Origin: Aquila chrysaetos chrysaetos
Taxonomy: Eukaryota > Chordata > Aves > Accipitriformes > Accipitridae
DNA: 64,000 bases
Direction: 5' to 3'
Assembly (NCBI RefSeq): GCF_900496995.4
Contig: NC_044012.1
Span: forward strand, 24,838,759 to 24,902,758
Shown here piece by piece: positions 9,801 to 24,800 of the stretch (positions are counted from its first letter, which is position 1; the number at the start of each line of letters is the position of its first letter). Made by a program: the position numbers and the translations under genes. The notes beneath the pieces are model-generated. The model ran no database searches. It saw only the letters and a program-made list of their open reading frames with translations, and was not told where the DNA came from.

Positions 9801-12800
9801 CTGTAGATTATGGAGGCGTGCCTCTTCATTCGGTATTTATAAGTGACTCTAGAAAACTTGGTCTGTAAGATGTAAAGTCGAGATGTTCCCGTCAGCTCTT
9901 CTTGAAGGAAATTTAGCTCTGATGGGTTTGAGAATCAATCCAAATGCAAAATACGCCTCCTGTTAAACTGACGAGGTTTCAGCTTTTATTTTGCATTTCT
10001 TTTATCAAAGGGGTTGCAGTTTTTTGGCATTTCTGAACTCACAGAAGCCAACCTTTCCCCTCTACCCCACTGGTACTCCACTGCAGCTGGATGAAGCCCC
10101 TCCATGGAACCAAAATCATGGATTTAAACCCCACAAAATTATAACTAATTTGAGAACAATTCTACTACTGTTGAATAAGTTGCATTTTGGGAGCCTAAAG
10201 GGAAACGTCTTTCTAGATGCAGAGTGGTGGTGAAACTCTGTGTGCCTTTTCTTATTTAAAAGGGAGAGTGTTGGGAGTTGCTCCTATCCCAGGTTTAACC
10301 CTCTTTTACTTGCATGAAAGAAAAGATTGTGCTATAATTTGTGTGTGTATATATACACATAGAAGTATATATGTGCTTCCGCAGCACTCTTTGTCATCCC
10401 ATGGGTGTTTCTGCTTAAACAAGTTATTCCAAAATCATATTACGAGTTCAGGAGAAGGATGATTTTGTGAACGACTGCAGGATTGAGCTGAGTTTCTAGG
10501 TCTCTTGCCTGGTGTGACTGCAGAGAGGTCTGTGAGACCCTTTTTATTTTTCCTTCTGTGAAATGGGAATAATTCTCTATTTTCTCTGCTTCGGGCATCT
10601 TTCAACTTAACACTGTCAGGCTTGTTGGACTCATGGTGAGAATTAGGAGGTTGCTGTTGGGGAGACTCCTGTCAGTGAGTGGGGTTGATAAATGATGCCA
10701 GCCAAGGTATAGAGGTGGCGCCTGATGCATGTTCTTGCTTAATTGCAGCCTTTCTCATTAATGGCTGATGTCTGTTTTTGGATTCAATGTCTGATGTGTC
10801 TCTTTAGAGGAACATCGGGCCAAAACTGGGCATTCCCAAAGTATATTTTAGAAATAAAAGAATAAAAGGCTGAAAACCTCTGCAGTCACACTGGGGCTTG
10901 GCTTTTCTAAGCCAGCCTGAAGGAGACTTAAAGCGAGAGCTTTAAACCCAGAGAGGTACAAAAGCTTTAGTTTAAATGCAAGGTTGACCCTACAAGAAAT
11001 TGTCAGCATTTATTCAAAGATAAGGTGATTTAACAACCGTTTGGGTGTTAGGAACTGCTCAGGGGTCCATTGAATTGGGAAGTGAATGCTACCTTTTGCA
11101 TTTCCAGATCCAAGCAAAGTATCTAAAAGTAAACCCAAATCTAAATATTTACAGTTCTGCTACTAACGAGTTATTGATGACAAGGGGAACTTCAAACTTG
11201 ACAGTGTCTCTTTTAAGGCCTCCACCATCTTCCTTAATGAACCCATGGCTTGTTTTTGGATTGTGTCTGTCACACAGCGATTGTAATGGTGGTCGTTTTA
11301 TTTTCTTGCAGCATATGGTTATGAGCTTTAGGGTATCAGAATTACAAGTTCTCTTGGGCTTTGCTGGAAGGAACAAAAGTGGAAGGAAGCACGAACTTCT
11401 CACAAAGGCCTTACAGCTGCTGAAATCTGGCTGCAGCCCGGCTGTCCAGATGAAAATTAAAGAACTGTACCGGCGGAGGTTCCCGAGAAAGATCTTAACC
11501 CCTTCGGACTTGTCAATGCTCCACATTCAGGCAGGGCAACTGCCTTCGGCCACTGCGCTGACACAGGGCACCGTGTGTCACCTGCCCTATGACCACAGCT
11601 CTGCTGCTGCCACCGTGCCAGCGGCTCTGCTGCCTCCGGTGCCTGTGCTGGGACCCAAGCACGAGACAGACATTCAGCACCTATCGCCACCCATACATCC
11701 TGTCCATCCGGATGTCAAGATGAAGAGGCTGCCCTTCTACGATGTTTATGATGAGTTGATAAAACCCACCACGTTAGGTACGTTAAAAAATGCTCAGTCC
11801 TCTTGTTCTTTGGAGGCTCCTTTTGTTCGCTCAGATAGAAGGATTTGAGCTAGAGACCTTTCAACAAGGAGTGGTGTGAGTGGATTCAAAAGGCTGATAT
11901 CCACATGAAAGTGGGATTTCATAGACTCATGGAATGGTTTGGGTTGGAAGAGACCTTTAAAGGTCACCTAGTCTGACCCCCCTGCCATGAGTGGGGACAT
12001 CTCCCACTCAATCAGGTTGCTCAGAGCCCCGTCCAACCTGACCTTGAATGTCTGCAGTGATGGGGCATCGACCACCTCTCTGGGCAACCTGGGCCAGTGC
12101 CTCACCATCCCCAGCGTAAAACATTTCTTCCTGACGTCTGGTCTGAATCTCTCCTCTTTTAGTTTAAAACCATCGCCCCTTGTCCTGTCGCTACAGGCCC
12201 TACTAAAAAGTCTGTCCCCATCTTTCTTATAACTATTGAAAGGCCACAGTGAGGTCTCCCTGGAGCCTTCTCTTCTCCAGGCTGAACAACCCCAACTCTC
12301 TCAGCCTGTCCTCGTAGCAGAGGCGTTCCAGCCCTCAAATCGTTTGAACCAATAATTTCCAACTCTGGGCTGCCAGAAGTGGAAGCTTTTAGTTGCTTGT
12401 CAGTCTTGTTCCAAATTTATTTGCATGAAAAAGGCTATTTCTCTCCCAGCTGACACCTTTTCTGTTAAGTGTATATTTTATAAGTATATGTAAGTTTTGG
12501 ATTATTTACTGTTTTCACTTGATAGAGCCTGGGGTTTTCTTTGTGTTCTGAATTGTGAAGTTTTCTCTGGTCTGTGGTATGTCAGCATTTGGGTCCTAAT
12601 CCCAAGAGAATAAAACCAAGGATAAATTGGCATGGGCTCCCTTTCTGAACAAATCAGTGAATGCCAGGGGAATTAATTATAAAAAGTGGTTTGTTATTTT
12701 TGCAAACAACTGGTGTTACAACTTCCAGCAAAATCCTCCGCCACCTTTAAGTCTTAATTCTGCTTTAATTGTTAACAAACATGTAGTCCTAAAATCTTCC

Positions 12801-15800
12801 AATATCTAAAATTAATGATCTGTTTTATGCATAATAATCCAGCTTGAAGGTTGCAAAGATGAGAAGAGGTCGGCTCTGTGGAGATGAGAAAACTTGACGT
12901 CAGGCAGGAAGCAAACGGGGATCTTAAATAAGAGCTGAAATGGGGTATGGCAAAAGGGCAAAGCTGCTTGTTTTTCGACATGATGTGGAGGCTGAGCGCT
13001 CCAATGCTTCCTCATTTGTAAAATAGGGAAGAGAAAATGTTGGTTTTTGCTTAATTCCAGAAAAGTTGTGTGTTTGCTGTAATCTTTAAAATGCTGGTGG
13101 GGAGACGTACGGTACAGAGTTAGCCTAGTAATTGCTGGTGGTTTTGGAAGCGCTGCTGCACTTGGGGTGATTTGGGCCCATGAAGAAGGGAGATTTCTTC
13201 TGGTTTTTAGAATAAGTTGTATTTTTACTTTAGATTGAGCCCTTCTGGCCTCTTTGGACTAGATCCACCCATCTTATGCCTTTTAAATGGTTTTTGCTTG
13301 GATTCAGGGTGGTTTTCCTTTCATATAAACATAGTAATGTTTGCTAAAGTGAAGATAAGTGTGTCTGTACTCCAACCAAAACCCATGTGCTTTTTTTGGG
13401 GGGGGGGGTGATTTGGTTTTGTTACTGTTTTGCTAAAAATTGCCTTTTCTTAGGTTTGGCTTTGATCAATCTCTCAGAAAACCTGTGGTTAAGCTTCTTC
13501 CCTGAAATGGGATACGCGCCTTGCGAAAGAAATGATTTTTTTTTTTTCTCTCCCTTGATAAAACTCCCTTCCTTATGTGTTGGTGCTTGAACTTGAGTTT
13601 TTATGTAATTCCTAGGGGATCATGGACTTTTATTTTTGCCTTCTGGTGGTTTGTGTCTTTCTTCTCCCTTTAGCTGTGTAAATGTCCCCTTCCCATTCTT
13701 TTATTTTAGTTACTTGGGGCAATTTTATTATAAGTGTCCAGATATGAAGGTTGTGGTATCAGAAAAATGTCAGAAATAAGCAATATGTGGGAAGGAAAAA
13801 TGAAAACAGGATGGAGAGGGTGCTGATGGGTGGAGACAGTGTCATGGGGGTTAATGATAAAGCCTCCTGGACCGTCCATGCTTTGTTTGCTGCAAGTGAG
13901 GAGTATCCAAGCTTTGGCTTTCCTACTCCCCATCCTATACGAAACCTCTAGCTGTGTTACTCTGAATCTTGGAGATGTCTGAATCTCGGAGATGTCGGTG
14001 TTTCTCTCTGGGTTGGATGAAGGCTGTCAGCTGAGCAATAACACTGGTTATAAATTGCTTGTTAGGTAGAGGTTGGTTATCAGTTATAAATGGAGGCAGC
14101 AGAGAACAGAGCAAGCTGCAGATTTTGAGCAGCTTTACCCTGGCGCTGTTTGGAACAGAATCAGGATCCGATTTTGTCATCGAGGAGTGAAAGGCTTAGG
14201 CAGAAAGTCCTAAGATGGTCAAAATTCCTCTGAATGTCTCCAGTCCTGTCTGCCAGCCCGTTGCCACTGCTGCAGGTCCTGGGGAAGATCTGGCAGGTCA
14301 TCTGCCAGGAAACTCAGGGCCTCTCATTCCTCGCATTCCTGAGCTGCAGGAGGCTGGAGAAGCAAAACCCCTGCCCCACTGAGGAATCTGTGCTTGAATG
14401 TGCTTTTTGGGGAGGCCAGCGTAAGGGTGTCCCTCTCCGAAGGCAGGTGGCACAGAGGATGAAGCTAACCTTCTCCTCTGCGGATCCATAGTCGCTGTGG
14501 ATGGTCACGCTGTGGCCAGCTCATGACAAGTGTTACCGAACTCATTGAAATAAATAAAAGATCAAAATATGAGATTTACACTAACACATGCCACTGTGAT
14601 AAAGTCCTCAGCTTCGTTGTCTCCTGACCCAGGGATGCTCCATGTCCCAGAGAGCACTGGTGGGAGCTGTTGTTGCTCAGGACTTCTCCTGATGAGTGTA
14701 AAAACGAGTGCAGAAGAGGCCAGATGGGCTCTTTGCAAATTACACTGGCTGACAATGTCAGTGGTCTTCGTTCTAGGATACTGATACTCTGCAAATATTA
14801 ATAAAGTAGTTTATGGTGGTTGTGAGGGAGGCAGACACCTGCCAGTTTTACTGAGGGAGAAGCTCAGGCATAAAAGAAGTAGTAACTTGGTTAAGGTCGG
14901 GGTAAGAGAGGGGGAAATCCTGGTTTATTTTTACATGTATTTTGCACAGAATGTTTTTACTGTGCTCATCACTAACCCTCGCATAAAATTCTTGATTCTC
15001 CCGTTATGTGGGTTTCTCCGCGTGTGTTTATTTTTAATCAAGGGCATGGCTGGTTTTCTGGAAATTCGCCATGACTCTGACCATGTGTTCGAGGACAAAA
15101 TGGCAATGCCTGATTATTGTTCGGCAACTGTACTTACTCCATAACCACAGTAATTATTATAATTTCCAAGGCAATGGATGACCTCTGCCATTCCCTTTGC
15201 TCCGCATTTGATCTCACTCTTCCCAACCTGTCTGCTGATCCCTGGGAAGCGCTGTGCAGCTCTTCATGGACTCGGGAGGCTGTTGCAGACCCAGGAGAGT
15301 GAGCGGGCAGTTTTCCCGATTTTCTCACCATTTGCTATCTGTGCAAGCCACCTTACTTTCCAGGCCTCAGTTTTCCTTGTAAATAAAATGATGGAAACTG
15401 AACGTCTACCTTGAAAGACAGACCTGACGCTTGGTTACATGGACAAGGACTTGGAGGGCCCCTGCATGGAAACTGCAGTTCATTTTGATGACAGATTGTG
15501 TTCTGCTTTTAGTGGATGCTGTCCTGTGTTTATGACAAGCCTTGGTGCCTGCACGGGTAAGGATGACTTAATGATGATGTAATTTGTCTTAAATTCTCTT
15601 TGTCAGCCTCAACAAACAGTCAACGGTTTGAAGAAGCTCACTTCACCTTTGCTCTAACCCCCCAGCAAGTTCAACAGATCCTCACCTCCCGGTAAGCGAA
15701 ATGGCATCTCTCTGGATGCTTCCCTGCTGTGGCTGCATGTTCTTCCCCGGCAGAATGGGGAGTGGAGTCAGGAGGAAAAATGGGCAGAGTTTGGATGAGC

Positions 15801-18800
15801 TGAGCCTGGCAGCTGAGGAGGTCAGGGACAGTCGGAATAGGAGGAAGCGCTGAATCTTAAACAATTCACGTTTCTGTGCTCCAGTGCAGTATGGGAGAAT
15901 AAAATGCCAAGCTGGGTGTGGAAAGGGGAGTTCCTTGATGTCAGCGGTGCTGTGCTGCTTACAGCTGTTGAGGACCTGCCTCAAATCTTGCAGAGTGGAA
16001 TTCTTGTATGGAAGAAAGACAATGTGGTAATGAGGGTAAAAACATGCTAGTTGATCCCAAAATTTAGGACTACCCTCTACCTGTGCTTACAAACATGATC
16101 ATTTGTTTGCACTGGCAAGCCTGTAGTTGGCATTATATTCTTAAAACTCAGCAGTAGGAAGAACCTTTGAGGTTGATTTTCTGCTTTTCCCACCACTCTC
16201 TCTTCTGTTCGATGGTCTTTTGCTTTATGTCCTTGTTTGGACTATGCCTGCTAGTTCAGACAGGTATTACTTGTTTTTACAATTCGGCGGCTGCACTGAT
16301 TTTATTCATAGTACAACTAACATGTATCAATATTAATATAACTTAATAAAATTTTAGGCTGTTGTAGTTGTAATTCTCCGTTAAGTGCTGCTGACAGTCT
16401 TAAGAACTTTTCTGTTGCAGAGATATCTTACCAGGTGCCAAATGTGATTACACTATACAGGTGCAATTAAGGTAAGGTAATGTCTTTTTGATGAATGCAT
16501 TAAGTCCTGTTCCCTGAGCTAGTGCATCGGTATTAATTTGTCCTTGATTTTGCTGAATCGTGCTTGTAGCACTTGATTTTGTTTGCAGTTGCATGTCAAT
16601 TTGCTCAGAGGAAATTTTAAACGTTTGGTGCTGCGTTCTGAACTCTGGTTTCTATATGGGAGTGAATAGAAAACCTATATGAGGTTTCTATATGGGAGTT
16701 TCTATATGTGAAACACCCAACTAAGAGGGTCTTTCTGAACTCAGTGAGGCTGAGTGAGTGTTCGTGTTGTCTTCTCTCTCTGGGTGGCACTTCGCTGGCA
16801 CAGGTGACATGGCCTTGTGCATGAGTTTTTTTCAATTTTAAGTGTAGTAAAATCTAATCTTTTTCAGAGCTTTGCGCACTTATGTAGAATGCATTTCTTT
16901 CTCTTCTCCATTTTAATTATTTGCCTTATTGCAGATTCATTGCAAAAGGCAGAATAAAAGGCAAAAACTACATTACCTTAAAATTTGAACGTTTTTTGAT
17001 ATCCACCTAGTTATTACTCAGGAAAGTGCAAGACATGTTGGAGAGCGTGAGTAGAAAAATACTTGAAAGTGCTTCACGGATTACCCTCTGATTCTTGCAG
17101 CCAGCACCAGGGTGGTTATTTAAGTGCCTACCCACGCTGTCTTGTGGCACTAAACAGGAACTGAGGAGGTTCCTGCCCAACATTCAACCCTTGGCAGGGT
17201 TAAAAAACATTAAATTTTATTATCAGGGGTTTGAACTTGGCAAAGAGACAGAGAATCACCGCTGTACTCTCAGAAAAAAAGTGATGAGGAGTTTAGGGCT
17301 TTAGTTGTGATATCTGGAAGTCTGAAGAAAAGCGGTTATTTGAAATTGAAGTCTTTGATTTAATTCAAAAGAGAGCCTTTTGGTTTTCAGGAGGGCATTC
17401 CACATTAATTATGATTCTGCGACAATGTCTTTCTGATATGGGGCTTTACAGTCACAGTTTTCCTGCTGTGTCCATCTGTTCCGCTCTTGCGCGCAGAGCT
17501 GGTGGAGCGAAGCATACGGGCATCCTGTTCCCTGAAATGCATCAGGAGGTGGATGCTTGGAAATGTCTCTTCTGTAGCGCAGAAAAACACCATGTGTGTT
17601 TTTGAAGGACCAGTTTCAGTGTATATATATGTCTCTTACTATGTTTTGGATATTGGAGATGAAACAGAGTTTACCAAACAGTCCACCAGGAAACTTTCAG
17701 GAGTCTCCTGGGTGTTCAGAGTGCATCCCTTCACCTGAAGAAGTGAACCTTTATTCAGCAAACTTTAGTGCAGGAGTTAAAAATGACAGTGGGACCATTT
17801 CTTCTCTCCTGCTGATATGCTTCAGCGTATGCAGTATTCTTATGTTGCCAAGCAAGAAAAAGATTAACTCTCAGTTTTATTCTTTGTTTCATTTGGCAAG
17901 CAGAGAGAGGTTAAAGAACAATAAGATCAGATTTATTTTTTGAGAACATTGGTGGTGTGGCTCTGCGTCGGCGTGACATGCCAGGGCTTGATCTTGCAGC
18001 TCAGAAAAAGCCGGCTGAGGTCACAGTCTGACTCATGACTACGCAGCAGGACTGTGGTTTCAGCATGGGGAGTCGTCTCTGGTGGAGCACCCTCCTTTCA
18101 GAGAAAATAGAGTGCACGGCCATCTGATTAAATGGGATTAGGATTTGAAGCGGAGCCCATTCTGGGTTGCTGGTGCTGATGGTTGGACTCGATGATCTTA
18201 AAGGTCTTTTCCAACCTAAATGACTCTGATTCTATGATGAGGGAGGCAATGGTAGGATATCAAGTGGTGGTGAATGAGGTTTGAGAGAGTCCAAACAGTA
18301 ACCAGTCTGTCCTATTGGAAGATTCACTTTGGGTCAAATATAACTTTTTAGTTCCTCAGGTGCTTGTGTTGGGTAACTTAAACAGATGTAGTTCCTTGCA
18401 TCTTGAAGCGCTGCAGAATCTATAGGTGAAGTTGCACGTGATCGCGCCCAAACCTGGATTAAACCATCTGATACAACGCTGCTGGTGTGGGAATTATATC
18501 AGGGTGGCCAGAGTGAATGGCAGTCCTTCTTCATCCTAAATGGCACCTAGGGTTAGCTGTCTGTACTGCTCGAACCCGGAGCTCGGGTTTGTGTCATTCT
18601 TGGAATGATGTTAGGCCAGAGGAATACACTTTGCCTTTGCAACATCGATTCTGGATAGCCTAAATTGTCATCTGGGCTGAAAAAAATTAGCCCTGTCCCT
18701 GCAGGCTTCACAGCATGCATGTTCGCAGTTGTTTTAAGTTGCTGGCATTTTTCTGTCTTGTTTCTTGTATCGCTTTTGCTGCACGTAGGGTTTGAAACAC

Positions 18801-21800
18801 ATGTAGGGCTGTTCATCTGCTTAAGTGTTTTCCAGCCATTGATCTGTTCTGCTTGGAAAATGTTTTTCCCTTTTTAAAGGGAAGTTTGGCTGCTGTTTTT
18901 TGCAAGTGTCACCACTCACTTGCCAGTTTCTCCTTCCTGCTTCTTAGGTTTTGCTTGTGTGAAACCAGCTGTCCCCAAGAAGATTACTTCCCTCCTAACT
19001 TATTTGTCAAGGTCAATGGAAAACTCTGTCCCCTGCCTGTGAGTAAATCTTATTTCTTCTTAGCATGTTGTAGACTAAAGTCTGCCCTTTTACACAGCTG
19101 TAGCTTCCAGTGAGTGCAGTGGGAGTGTATTTTCTGGAAATTAAAGACTGACTTGAAGAAATTATGGGGTTAGAGCGCAAAACTGATTTCATATTACAGG
19201 GCTGTGGATTGGTGATGAAAGCTGCTCTTTGATTCAAGGAGTGTGGTCTTTAAGTAGAAGAATATGCAAACTTTGGGCCTGATTTTTTTTTTTGGTTGGT
19301 TGGTTTTTAAACCAGCAGATTCCCTCTCTGGTTTTTTTGCATGCCTCTTTTGACAAGAAACTTGATAATAAAAATGCAGAGTAAAATCTGAGATAAATGG
19401 AATAATGGCACTGCCTTTAGTTTACTGCATTGCAGGAAGACCTGGATGTTCCAGTCAAGGCTGGGGTCCTTTGTGCTGGGTAATGTATAAAAACATAATA
19501 AGAAATAGTGCTTGCCCCGGTTTACAGTCCAAAAAGGGATGTGATTCAGTGTCACAGCTAGGAAAGGCATCAGAGGTTTGACAGTCTTAGGCCAGTTCCC
19601 TGTCAACTGTCGCACGCTGGCTTCGCTCCATTATAGCTGGCACCTTTTGCAATCAAACCTGCAGAACAGCCTCTAATGCTCTGCCTGAGCCGCTCCCTTA
19701 ATATTTTTAGAGATTTGCATTTTTTGCCTCAGATATTCTGTCTTGTTTGGGCCGAGACAATTAATAACCTGTTTTAAAAAATAAAAATAAAAATAGAGAG
19801 AGATTGTTTCCGGCCTCGTGGGGCAGAAAGAGGGAAGTGCATATGAGATGCAAGATGGCTAAAGGGTCCCCCCCAGCTTCTGCTCACAGATAAGTTTTCT
19901 TTCGTTCATTTGGATGAGTCATCTGCAGCTGAGAAGCTGTTTGTACGGGCTGTGCACAGCACAGCAGCTCAACGGGAACGCTTTTTTTGTTTTACTTCTG
20001 CTTAAACTGTGATGAGTGGCTGCTGAATCAGTCTCAAGCTGCCCAGTCTAACTGAGGGTGATGAAAAAAGGGTGGTGTAAATCTCTCTGAATTACAGAAA
20101 AGGCACTCTTGGGCTGAGTAATGGGATGGGTTTCTAATCAAGTTGGAATGTGGATATAATGAAGCAAAAATGAGATCAACATGACATTTCTCACAGGATG
20201 TAATTTTTTATCTTAACAGCCTCATTGATCTGGGTAGGATTTGGTTTTTAATTCAATGCCATTTGTGCCCAACACATCCTGGACTGACAGTTCTGTGTTG
20301 GTGGAGGGGTTCAGCTTATGATGGGATTCTAGTGTGCTTGTCAGCGTAAGGATATTAGAGGGAACCTTTATTCTTAATTTCTTGACGTTGAGGAATAATA
20401 ATGTACTGCTTTGAAATTTGTGGAGGAGTTCTCATACAAGCTCTAAGGTGTGACATGAAATATCTGGAGGTGCAATGTGCCATGAAGTAATTGGGTTTGT
20501 AGATTCTTGTACGTGGCCTTACACCTTGGAGAGAATTTTATATCAGGTAATCTTTCTTCCTTTGCAGGGTTATCTCCCACCCACAAAAAACGGCGCAGAG
20601 CCAAAGCGACCCAGCCGCCCCGTCAATATCACTCCATTGGCACGACTTTCAGCAACTGTCCCGAACACGATTGTAGTGAACTGGTCCTCGGAGTTTGGCA
20701 GGGTGAGTGAGGTGAAAGCCGTTTCCCATTTGCTGCTGTTCCTTAACTACCGGTTGTTTGCAGCCTCGGGTAATTTTTGCAGTAGCATCAAGCTGTGCAG
20801 ATCCCAGAGGGCCCTCTCCTTTTCTGGTGGGTTTTTTCTAGGTCTGAGCAGTGTCACCTTCTTTTCCACAGAACTACTCTCTGTCGGTGTACCTGGTGAA
20901 GCAGCTGACGTCAGTAACACTGCTACAGAAGCTAAGAGCCAAGGGTATCCGAAATCCAGACCATTCGCGAGCCCTGAGTAGGTATCCCCTTGTGAAGGTG
21001 TAACTGTGTTTGATCTGATCCTGTGCTAAGTCCGGGCAGACAGAGCAGGTCTGAATTAGCAAGCGAGGGCAGTTGCAGGTCTTTGTGTGCACCCCTTCTT
21101 GCAAACCTGCCCACGCTTGCCGAGTCCTGTTGATGAGAACCTGATGGGAAGGTAAGGACTGTAAAGATAATGGATTATTTTTCAGTGATACCATTCAACA
21201 AAGCTCTAAATCAAACTGTCCTTTAGATTGCTGCCCATCTCGGTTGTGATACTTCTAAAACACATGTCCCGTGAGCAGCAGTGGTGCCATTGCTGCTTGC
21301 ACTCAAATTGTATGCTGTTGCCCTACAACCAAATGTTTCCTCTGGGCTGTCATTTTACAGGAAGGGTGTAAAATCTTTTAAGGTAGGGACTGTCTCTTTG
21401 GTCCAGCTAAGGAGACTTGCCGGAGCTGTTAACCTAATAGTAATAGTGTCTGCTGCTGTAAGCATTACCTGCCTGTAGTTTGCATAATAAGTGTCATGGT
21501 GCAAATTAGAAGTCATGTCTGTACGTATTTATGCATGTAAAAGAAGGAGGATGTTGACAGGAGACCTTTTTTCCCCTCCTCTTCTTTCAGTCAAAGAAAA
21601 ACTAACAGCTGATCCTGACAGTGAGATAGCTACAACGAGCTTACGAGTTTCCCTGATGTGTCCAGTAGGTTTCTACATTTTTGTTCATTTTTCTTGGACA
21701 GGCCTTTGTGAACAGCTTCCCGCTTTACCTTACCGTTGCGTAGGAATGCTTTGGAGTGAGATGAGAGCTAATGCTGCTGCAGCCCTGCTTTTGTTGAAAA

Positions 21801-24800
21801 GTCAGCTTTGACTCCTAAATAAAAGCAGAACCGCTTTCTTTCACGCATAAAAAAATTGCCAAGTTTGTTGGCCTAAACTGCCTAGCCAAAAAATGTCTTC
21901 TGTTGACCTGATCCTTGTCTTTCACCTTTGCTATTAGCATGTGTTTGAGGTGGAAGTGAGCTTAAAACCAAAACAAAACGCAGAAATACCCTCAGGAAAG
22001 CTTGTTTTCTCTCGCATGTTAATTCTTCATTGACATTTAGTTTAACCTCTTGTTAAACATGCTAGAGTGCTGGGCAGGGGAAAAAAGGGAATAAGCAGGG
22101 AATAACACCGCTGGCTTTACTTCGTGCTGTGAGAGGTGGTTAGTACGAAACCAGCTTCATTTCCTCTTTCTTGTCCCCTAGCTGGGTAAGATGAGGCTGA
22201 TTGTGCCCTGCCGAGCCACCACGTGCACCCACCTCCAGTGCTTCGACGCAGCGCTCTACCTTCAAATGAATGAGAAGAAACCCACATGGACTTGTCCTGT
22301 GTGTGATAAGAAAGCCCCGTACGACAACCTCATAATCGACGGGTGAGCTGAGCAGGCTTCTTACACAGTCTTTAGCCTGGATAATGTTTTTCTTTTAAGG
22401 CTTATCCTCTAATGCTAGCATATATAGACAAGTTACAGCCTTGAATAACTTAAAATCTGATTTTCATTCCCTAAACTGCTTTGATGCCCATCTGGAGAGA
22501 TTTCTCCTGAAGAACAAGAAGCCTTTGTCAAAATCTTGGCTTCCTTGCTGGCAGTCTCTGCAGAGGCAGTAATGAGGGAACCTGCTTACCGGGGTTTGAA
22601 CAGAGCCCTCCTGTGTACATCAGCCCATCGTAAAACTAAACTGGCAGGTGATACGGCACAGATTTTAGAACAGTAATTCTTCGTACCCCTTTTCACCCAT
22701 CTCCTGAGCACCATCAGTCCTGCGTCATTTCTGCCATCCGTGTGCGTGTGTTTATGTGTGAGTCCTTGTAGCGTTTGCTCTCCCCAGCTTGTGCTTTCAC
22801 CCGGCAGGTTGTTCATGGAAATCCTGAACTCCTGCACGGACTGTGATGAGATACAGTTCATGGAGGATGGCTCCTGGTGCCCCATGAAGCCGAAGAAGGA
22901 GAACCAGGAGGTGTGCCAGACATCTGCGTTCAGTGGGATTGAGGGTATGGGAGCTTTGGTCACCAATTCTGGTTTTGGACGTCTTTTTTTGCCAAAGCAA
23001 TGTTTACACTTACAATTTTTACATTTACAAAGCGACATTTGGAGTGTTTCAGATCCCATGTGGGAGCCGGTATTTGGGATCACACTGAAATACCAGGAGC
23101 ATGACAGGCACTTAGGAAACCACTGTGGAGTAAGTGCTACAAAAAGCACGAAAAATGCAGGTTCCTCTTGAAACTGCAGCATTAATTCCAGGTGGGCTAT
23201 GGAGACCTGGCCGTTAGTGTGGGGATGATGCTTCTGTTCTGGGATGGGGTGTGGATTTGCTACAAGGTGTTTTGAAGTCCCGAGTATATGGCAGGGTTGT
23301 CGTGCTTGTAGAGGCAGCGGTGTTTCGCTCGTCTCCATTTCAGCAGCTGAAGCTGATGGCTGATTTTCCTCTGCAGCCAGCTCCCTTTACACTGTGAGCT
23401 CCGAGGGCAAGAACTCATCGGAGGGCAAAAAAAAAGTGGAGGTTATTGATCTCACTCTGGACAGCTCGTCAGATGAGGAGGAGCCGCCTGCCAAGAAGCA
23501 GTGCCCGGTCTCCAGCGTGGCTCTTCCGACAGCAGCCGGGCCCAAGGGGTAAGGCAGCGCAGGAACCTGACCCCCCTGCTTTGCTGGGCTTTGGCTTGTT
23601 TCGCTTCCTGCTTTCTGCTTGCTTCCTTTCCTGAATGCTGATGCCGTCGCAGTAACCGGATCCGAGTCTGCTCTGTCCCTGGGAAGCATTGCTGCTGCTT
23701 TCCACATCTGGCCAGGGTGAGGTGACACAGCTCATTGACCACGGGATGGGGGAGGAGGGAGGGCTTGTTTTTGCTGTAGGTACGGTAGCATCAGGGGTTT
23801 ATTTTGGCGATAAGCGACAAAGGAATTTTACCCTCAGCATGCCGTTCTGCTTTTGTTAAGGTTCATTGGGTCTGTATTCTCTTTCAGGGTATTAAGTATT
23901 GATCACCAGCCGTCTTCTGTGCTTCGAAGTCCTCCCATGGCAGCTCTTGGCAGCGACTATCTCTCCAACCTCCCCGTTCCTGACTACCATCCTTCCTACC
24001 AGGTGCCCTCAGAGCTTCAAGGTAACAACCAAGACCTCTGGCAGCATTTACCAAATACACACAATTGTACCAGTTTACCAGACTAAGCAGCTGGCTGTAA
24101 CAGCTGGTGCCCTGGCCTTCTATTCCACTGAGCTATGGAGGCCTTTGGGTCACGCACACACTTCGTCTTTCTTGGCCTGGCAGCTACTGCAGAACAGAGC
24201 AAGTATTTTTGAGTGACAGAGTTCACTGGCCCAACACAGAAGAAGGAAGAAGGAAACTAGAGTACCTCCCTCCTGGGGCACGACTCTGGAGACATTTCTC
24301 TAGGGGCCTGCAGGTGAGATCTTGACTGGCAGAAGAGCTTGAAATCGGTTTGTTAATTACAGATCACAGGTAGGAATGACCCAGGTTTTGGCTGGTTAGC
24401 ATGTCCCAGGGCCACCAGGGAATGAGGCTGTGACTTCTTTTCGTGGGCTCTTGTTGTTCCTGGCTGGCAGGGTGTGATACAGGTTGTGTGTCCTAACCCA
24501 GCAGAAGGAAAGAGAGGGGCTCATGTCCATGACTGAGTAAACTCTCCCTTCCTGCTTAGAGGGGAATAATAAACCATTCCCAGGAATGCCCTGGTCTGGG
24601 GATCCCCATGTGCTTTACAGGAGTTATTTATGCCTCGGTTGTGTGTAAAGCCTGGTTTTACAGGCAGGGAGGCTGCTATCCAGAGAGATGAGGCGATGGG
24701 CTTGAGTCCACCCATCAGGTCAGCAGTAGAGACCTGAAAATACTCTCTGTCCTGCGTGCAGTTCACGTGTCCCTCGTGCCTGATTTGATGCATGTGCGGT

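Larger units (their letters stand above)
6861..11331 (+). promoter_or_regulatory. Overlapping upstream ORF of PIAS3 (17 codons across the exon 1/2 junction)
   Basis: An ATG at 6861-6863, 10 bp before the PIAS3 ATG and in a different frame, has G at -3 but T at +4. In the spliced mRNA (6861-6894 joined to 11312-11331) it reads 17 codons and stops at TAG 11329-11331, overlapping the PIAS3 start. It would matter only if transcription begins upstream of 6861. With a TISU-type very short 5' UTR it would be left out of the mRNA. Confidence 0.5.
12343..15606. other. PIAS3 intron 2, after the CR1 element
   Basis: No coding exon was recognised. Apart from the MIR-like remnants listed separately, it holds an MIR-like tail near 13,001-13,035 (minus orientation, CTTCCTCATTTGTAAAATAG), a G run at 13,400-13,409 and a T run near 13,538. 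The rest is unassigned, relatively AT-rich intron. Confidence 0.6.

Noticed and set aside
11987-12232. An 81-codon frame that looks like a small Leu/Ser-rich protein.
   Set aside because: It lies entirely within the 3' region of the CR1 element, on the strand opposite to the element.
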